From positions 682,001 to 746,000 of the forward strand of contig QNQO01000222.1 of the NCBI GenBank assembly GCA_003290165.1: a DNA stretch of 64,000 nucleotides. The letters run 5' to 3'. Made by a program: the position numbers and the translations under genes. A model generated the notes under the pieces. That model worked only from the letters and a program-made list of their open reading frames with translations, made no database searches and was not told where the DNA came from. This DNA is from Berberis thunbergii (Eukaryota; Streptophyta; Magnoliopsida; Ranunculales; Berberidaceae). Positions 57,761 through 64,000 of this stretch are shown piece by piece. Numbering within the stretch: position 1 is the first letter of the stretch; each line of letters begins with the position of its first letter.

Positions 57761-59556
57761 AATTCCCCCACACTTATCTTTTGCTAGTCCTCGATCAAAT
57801 CCAAGAAACAAAAATAAAAGACTCAAATGACTCAATCTATACTTTCCAACATTTGTCTCAGAGATTTTCAACGGATCATGACATGTTAAGATTCTTTGTA
57901 AATACAAGATTAAATCCACATTATTCGAAAATTAATACACGTTCATAGCAATGATATAAAAATTTACAATTAAATCAATCCAAGTGACTGTGAAACTCGA
58001 GCGCGTGCCAAGAAGAATTAACCCAAAAATCTCGCTGGATGCACTCTTTTCTTTTTCACCGATTATTTGGTAAAATCACTCTTCTTATTCTAGTTATATG
58101 TGAGAGGATTGATGTAAAAGGGAAACAAATAGCTCACATATGATATAACAAGAAAGAATGACATTTTTTTTCCAGATATATGTTCTCATGGAAGGAATGC
58201 TACTACTTGAAAGCAAGAACTAGTAACACTATATGCTCATACCTCATTCGAATCTCCACATCGTGACATTGCAAGACCCACTCAATCAAAAGGTCTTAAT
58301 TCAGGTTGTAATGGGGCTAGGGGTTAAGGGAAGAGAAAGAACGGATATGAAAATTTCAAAGGGCTTCAAGAAATGGTGAAAGCATGCAATAAGATTAGAG
58401 ACATTAGCAAAGAATCATATGGTTCAAGACATAAGTAGGAAAATGACGAGGTGACTCATTGATAATGAAGATCTTCAGCAATTATTTTGTATTTACTGAA
58501 AAGAATTGAATTATCTGTATGGTACTGTAATACTGAATGGATATAGATAAGGACTTGTATCCCTTTTGTAACTTTTTTTTTGTGCAACTCTTTCTTTTTG
58601 AACTGTCTACAACAAGGGTCTCCCCCACACAATAAAGTATCTGCAAATCAAATTATGCTCCACTCTTTTATTAGGTTCGGGATATAAAATGAGGGTAATG
58701 AAACAAAAGGCTTAATAACAGGCTCAATGGGGTTAACCTAAAGAAAATATATTATAGATCAGACTTATTTGGCAATAGTGGAAACTAGGTGCCTTTATCA
58801 TGTCAAACATGTCATGCAATTCAATATGATGCTTTGAACGAAATTAATACAAGTTTTAGTGTTTAATTCTTAATTATGAAAGCAATCCAAGTAGCAACCA
58901 AAGCAAACAAAATTGAGATCATGCAACGAATTATTATTCACAAAAGAAATAAAAGATGACCTAACTAAAAACTCTCAAAATCAAAGAAATAATAGGCTCA
59001 AAACTCACATATGGGTTATAATGATTTAAATTCAACTAAGCATGCTATGAGTACCAATTACTAAGTTGATTACATGTGAATTTACATATGATGACCATGA
59101 ATAAGCATTAACCAAAGAATAATATTAGATCTTAAATTATGTTTATAAACCACCTTAAATTCATGCAATTAAAAACCAAATCTCATCATTGTGTTGGAAA
59201 GTATCCTAAGACTCAAAACAACTATAATTTTTTTTTTATATTTTTTATTACACTAATACCAACAAATAAAATAAAAACCAACATTATATATATATATATA
59301 TATTTAAGGGATTGACATTTTTTCCAAAATAAAACAACGTTTTGTTCCCCCACACTTAAACCTAACATTGTCCTCAATGTAAATAGATTAGCACATGTAA
59401 TGAAAGATTTAAAAGCGAAAAAACAAACTACTAACAAACAAAAACAAAAATAACGAAAAGAAAAATAAAGGGATAAATAAAGAAAATCTGATTGGGTTGC
59501 CTCCCAAGAAGCGCTTGTTTTAACGTCGTGCAGCCTGACGGTATCTCCAATTAATT
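57761..59556 (-). other. Athila 3' internal non-coding region
   Basis: No env-like or other ORF remains. Two CCCCCACACTTA (plus) motifs, at 57,765 and 59,347, resemble polypurine-tract context. A second (TA)n run lies at 59,285-59,303. Confidence 0.6.
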
Positions 59557-59898
59557 CTAAGAATAAGTGGGAACATGGAGTGATACGTCCTCCACGTCAT
59601 GCTCCACAAATGACTCATAATAGGGCTTAATTCGATGATGTTTCACTTTAAACTCCTTCCTGATTGTGACACTCTTAATCTGTATAGCACCATGGGGAAA
59701 AACATTAGTAACAATAAAAGGACCAACCCATTCAGAATGTAACTTACCAGTTCTAAGACATGATTGGAAAAACAAGACTTGCATTCCAATGACAAAAATA
59801 TTTCCATGGATCATCTGATCATGAAAAACTATGGTGTTCTCCTTATAATTGTTTTTACTACCATAAACCTCATCCTGAATCTTTTCAAGCTCATTCAA
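59557..59898 (-). pseudogene. Athila integrase C-terminal fragment
   Basis: NELEKIQDEVYGSKNNYKEN, then GKLHSEWVGPFIVTNVFPHG and FKVKHHRIKPYYE, the GPY/F-type end of gypsy integrase. The zinc-binding and DDE core domains that should precede it are absent. Confidence 0.85.
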
Positions 59899-60076
59899 TT
59901 GAAATTTCTTCCGCTTCTTTGTGTCATAAAGAACTCCATTGCTCTAATATCCAACGGCAGTAGTGATGTTGGTCTCCAGTTCATCCTCGTTTATGAGGTC
60001 TAACAATTTCTGGGCCAAATTGTCATTCACATTAATATAAAAAAAAAGAATGATTTTTAACAGGATATCTCGTGGC

Positions 60077-60601
60077 TTAAAAAATGTTGAAGCCAATCAC
60101 ATCACCATCAAATTCCATGGTCAGTTTCCTCGCATGTACATCAATATTTGTCTTCGCAGTTTTCATGAAGGGGCACCCTAAAAGATGAGACAAATGTGCT
60201 GAAAATTTCGAATCTTCCATCTCAATCACATAGAAATCTACTGGGAATATCAAATGGTTAACCTGCACCAGCACATCTTCCAACAAACCTCGAGGATATG
60301 CATTAGAACGGTCAGCCAATTGAATAATAACACCATCATTTTTAAGCTTCCCAAGATTCATAGAGCGATAAATAGAATACGGCATAACATTAATTGAGAC
60401 ACCTAAGTCTAACGTTGCATTGTCAATTTTAGTATTACCGATAACACAAGGGATAGTGAAACTAACTGGATCCTTACACTTCGGTGGCAATTTCCTTTGA
60501 AGAACTGCGGAGACAGTCTTACTTACCTTAACTACCTCTCCGTTTTGAAGTCGTCTCTTTGTTGTGCAAAGCTCCTTCAAAAATTTTGCATACTTAGGCA
60601 C
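60077..60601 (-). pseudogene. Athila aspartic protease region
   Basis: 174 codons with VSFTIPCVIGNTKIDNATLD, LGVSINVMPYSIYRSM (catalytic DLGVS, usually D[ST]G or DLGAS in this clade), LEDVLVQVNHLIFPVDFYV and LLGCPFMKTA. It is preceded by the KKLPPKCKDP-type linker. The downstream reverse transcriptase is deleted within about 180 bases. Confidence 0.85.
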
Positions 60602-60604
60602 TTA

Positions 60605-62115
60605 CTTAATAGCATCAAGAAGCGGAATATTGACTTGGACTTTTCGAAAAGTTTCCAAAATTTCCTTATCATGTTCATCTTTTCTAGATTTGGCAAACCT
60701 ACCTGGAAAAGGCACAAAAGGTGGAACAAGATTAGCAGAAACTGAATTTGGAATGCTCACCTTCTTACCTTGGAGCTTTGGTGTTTCAAGGATGGCTAGA
60801 TCATCCTTCTGTAACTCAGCTTTCTTATTTCGACTCTGTTCAGGGACTATTGGCTCATTCTCAATTTGTCTACTACTCCTCGATGTAATTGTTTTTGCGG
60901 TTTCAAACCCGCCTTTCGGATTTGGAATGGTAGAAGTAGGAAGTTTTCCTTGCTCACGAATTGTCCAATAAACTCAGCTATTTGTCCCATTTGTAGTTTC
61001 AAATCTGCTATATCCTTTGATTGGTTATGCTGAGAAATAGTCAACGATTTCAAAATCTCATCATAATTAAGGGGCATTCCTGAATTGTGCTGAGGTGGTT
61101 CTGGTTGCCTTTGGGAAATAGTCAATGATTCGAAGTTTGTTTGTTGAGGTTGTTCTGAATTTCTCCATCCAAAACTTGGGTGATTTCTACAACCTTCATT
61201 GTAAATGTCCGAAAAAGGAATATTTCTATAGTGATTTTGCCCTTGAAAACCTACTGCATTGACATTCTCCCAACCGCCATTCTAAATCAGTTGAGGACAT
61301 TGATCAGATAGATGTCCTGACTTTGTACACACACCACAAACTTGTGCAACTCCTAGCATATTCAGCTTCCCTAGGGCCTAAGTCACAAGTGAGGTAAGAT
61401 TAGCCATTTGAGCTTCTAAACTATAATTAGTGCTTACCTCATTGACTTGGCGTGACGGTTCTCCAATTCCTTCATACTGTTGGGCATTTACAACTCGGTT
61501 TGCAATCAAAGTCTTTGCTGCTATTGGATTTTTATCAACCAAAGCTCCTCTTGCCGCTGTATCTAACATCTGTTGTTCAAGAGGAAGCAATCCCTCATAA
61601 AAGTATTGAACCAGAAGCTCCTCCTTCATCTGATGCTGCGGGCATGATGCTATGAGAGTTTTGAAGCGCTCATAATAAGCCGAATATGATTCTCCTGGAC
61701 CTTGCTGTATGCCACTGATTTTCTTCCTCAATAAGATAATTTTGGAAGTTGGGAAAATTTTTTCTAAAAACACCTTCTTCATGCTCTCCCAAGAATATAT
61801 TGTTCCGGAAGGTAGTTCATATAGCCAATCCTTAGCCCTATTAGCTAGAGAAACAGGGAATGCACTCAACTTTAAGATGTTTTCATCCACACTTATTGGC
61901 GTCATACTGGAGCATACAACTTCAAATTCCTTTAAATGTTTATTTGGATCCACCATAGAAAGACCATGATACTTCAGAATATGATGAAGTAGGCTGGATT
62001 TCAGCTCGAATGACTCAGTCTTGCCCTGTGTGGCTAATGGATACTGAATGCACAAGGGTGCGGCATTGTCCAAGGTGGATGCCGAAAGTTTCTTAATAGA
62101 TCTATTATCTCCCAT
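60605..62115 (-). pseudogene. Athila gag
   Basis: The frame 62,115-61,378 encodes capsid: TESFELKSSLLHHILKYHGL, DPNKHLKEFEVVCSSM, NRAKDWLYELPSGTIYSWES and FYEGLLPLEQQMLDTAARGA. A stop follows at 61,378, then a zinc knuckle CGVCTKSGHLSDQC (CX2CX4HX4C, 61,338-61,297) and a Q/N/P-rich stretch with KDIADLKLQMGQIAEFIGQF. Several stops separate these blocks. The gag start is taken as the ATG at 62,113-62,115. Confidence 0.85.
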
Positions 62116-62365
62116 GTCGAACTCTTCAGATTCAGATTCAGAGCTAGATGTTTGTGGCTTTTTGTTTCTCTCCTTCGTCTTCTAAATGTTTTCTCATGCT
62201 CTGAATCGTATTCTAATAAGTTTTCGTTAGATCATCTATTGCGTATGAACTGGTACCTGAGATAAAGAAAAAATAAGAAAAAAATCAATAAAAAGAAAAT
62301 TAAACAAATAACAACTAATGCAGTAATTAACAATTTTTCTAATCCCCGGCAACGACGCCAAAAAT

Positions 62366-64000
62366 TGATGTGCTATTTTAGTAGCACACAACTTAATACC
62401 CTGCTTTGTGATTGTAGTATAGAATAAGTAGGGATCATTCTAGACCGAAAATTAGAGGGCTTGTCAATTAACACTAATAATAACTAAACGACAACTAACA
62501 ATCTAATTAATTAAATAATGGGGGATTGAATTTTCTAAATTAAACTATGAAAATAATTACGAAAATTACTGTAAAGATAATAAAACTAGAGGGATGGCAA
62601 ATATGAGAAATTAGCTAAGGGTTTATCTCCACACACCAAACATATGCTTATAAATCAATCTTCAATAATCACTTGCTAACTTGTGAGAGACAATGCTCAA
62701 GATTAACCGTGACTGCAATGCATTAATCTTATTATTTCCCCAAGTTCGTTGAATTAAACTAAGCGTCGCTTTCAAACTATTCTTATCATGCTATCTAAAC
62801 AGGAATCGCAAGTTAAATATCAATCTAAGATCATTAAGTTTTGTGGAAAATATGAACAATGACTAGGCAATTACAAGTATGATCAACATCTTGTTCTTAC
62901 CTAGGTTTTGACTTAACCTTCCCAACGTTCCTTGGTATTTACTACTTATGAGTACAAGATTATAACAATTAGGTGAAACTCTCATATACTCTAGCCCCAG
63001 ATCCTAGCATGCTTACTAAGTTGGCTACCTTAACAAACATACAAAGAAAAGTTCTCTATAAAGCAGTTAAGCAAAACACAATCACTAATAGCAAGGAAGA
63101 TTAAATTCAATTAATTTATAAAGCACATGTTCGGGGGCTTCAAATCCACCCCCAACTAAGAGGAGTTTAGCTAGACATATTAATTATGTTTGAATAGCAA
63201 TCCATAATCAATAATCAAACTAAAATAAGTAAAAGAGTTAAGAGATGAAACAAAACACTGTAGCCTGATCCGTGGTGGTACTGAGTGGAAGTTAGGGTGC
63301 AAATAGCGCGACCTCTTCTTTCCCCTTCCTCACTTCACGATCTACTCACTTTTTGATCTATTTCTTCAGCTGTTAATCCAATGAGAAGAGGATGTGAAGG
63401 GGATAGCGATGAAGGCGAGAGAGAGGGAGATCAAACGGGTGAAGGTGGGTGACTCTGGCTTTCAAGAGGTTGCAATGGATGTGGGATGTGATATGAATCT
63501 GAAACCTTGAGAGATCAAGAGGAGATGGATTGGATGTGATGATGGTTGATGATGGGCTAGGGTTCCCTGATTTTTAACAAACAGATAGATGAATGATGGA
63601 CTGTTTGTTGTGATTTGTAACGAACAAAGGTGCTGGATTGCGATCGGTGCGAGGTGAAAGGTGTGATTGGTTATCGGTGGTTGTGTGGCTATGCGGTTGT
63701 GCGAACAGAAAGGAATTGCGGTTGTAACGAGGGTTAGGGCTTGTTGTGGAGGCCGTGGATGGAGGCTGTGAATGGGTAGGCGATGGAAGCTGTGGATGGA
63801 TGTTATTGCTGGATGGATATCTTCAAAGCAAGGTATCATCCCTTTTATAATTGTTTTGTTTCCTTGTTGGTGTGGTTTCCTTGCTGGTGTGGTTTTCTTG
63901 TGCAATTAGTATTTCTAAATTGCCAATTTGTTTCTATTTTAAAATATTGTAATTGGAAACCTACACAAACATGAAAATAACAATTAGTACCATAATTAAC
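62366..64000 (-). repeat. Athila 5' LTR, truncated by window end
   Basis: Homologous to 56,084-57,695. Begins TGATGTGCTATTTTAG directly beside the primer binding site. Confidence 0.88.

Larger units (their letters stand above)
56084..64000 (-). mobile_element. Athila-type Ty3/gypsy retrotransposon, deletion derivative, runs off window
   Basis: The 3' LTR is 56,084-57,760 (1,677 bases) and the 5' LTR is 62,366 to beyond 64,000. The LTRs are clearly homologous but differ at many sites, so the insertion is not recent. The primer binding site (minus, TGGCGTCGTTGCCGGGGA, 62,343-62,360) is the Asp-tRNA type usual in Athila. The polypurine tract GTGGGGGAATT (minus) abuts 57,760. Internally gag and protease are followed directly by the integrase C-terminus. 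Reverse transcriptase, RNase H and the integrase core are missing, so it is non-autonomous. Confidence 0.88.

Noticed and set aside
1..64000. Endogenous pararetrovirus or other viral insertion
   Set aside because: All reverse-transcribing remnants fit Ty3/gypsy, L1 or RTE; no movement protein, viral coat or caulimovirus-type order was seen.

Overview
This window is nuclear DNA from a flowering plant, most likely a eudicot. It is AT-rich and intron-rich, the one intact gene has plant-type protein sequence, and Tat, Athila, RTE, L1, hAT and CACTA transposable elements occupy most of it. No bacterial, organellar or viral gene was recognised, and no tRNA or rRNA was seen.

Positions 1-33,400 are essentially one host gene on the minus strand. 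Five small exons (542-613, 13,728-13,817, 17,117-17,219, 32,902-32,982 and 33,075-33,322) join without a stop into a 197-residue Mediator subunit 10 (MED10). The introns are 92, 15,682, 3,299 and 13,114 bases; the largest has a GC donor. The long introns are full of transposons. Intron 4 holds a TIR-type repeat, a GT-rich minisatellite, a Tat-like LTR element without reverse transcriptase and a complete 1.5-kb TRIM. Intron 3 holds an L1 fragment and a possible MITE. Intron 2 holds a nest: a decayed L1 is split by a TIR element, which contains an LTR retrotransposon, which contains a hAT element and a full-length RTE LINE. Two related small hAT elements, a second TRIM and a fourth hAT lie in the same intron.

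Positions 33,590-34,850 are a hAT-like element just upstream of the MED10 promoter. From 34,953 a second Tat-like retrotransposon lies in reverse orientation (LTR, antisense ORF, tandem repeats, protease remnant). It is cut by three later insertions: a 4.46-kb solo-LTR-like element (37,468-41,924), a 9.8-kb CACTA transposon (45,149-54,962) and an Athila retrotransposon (56,084 to beyond the window end).

The most interesting object is the CACTA element. It has 13-base TIRs, an AGG target duplication and typical subterminal repeats, but no visible transposase. Instead it carries intron-containing pieces of seven unrelated host genes: RPL24, an SHI/STY-type transcription factor, RFT1, ACX4, a HOS15-like WD40 protein, an ABCB transporter and DXR. 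All lie on the minus strand downstream of a captured RPL24 5' region. Each piece is fragmentary or mutated, but together they could form one chimeric transcription unit.
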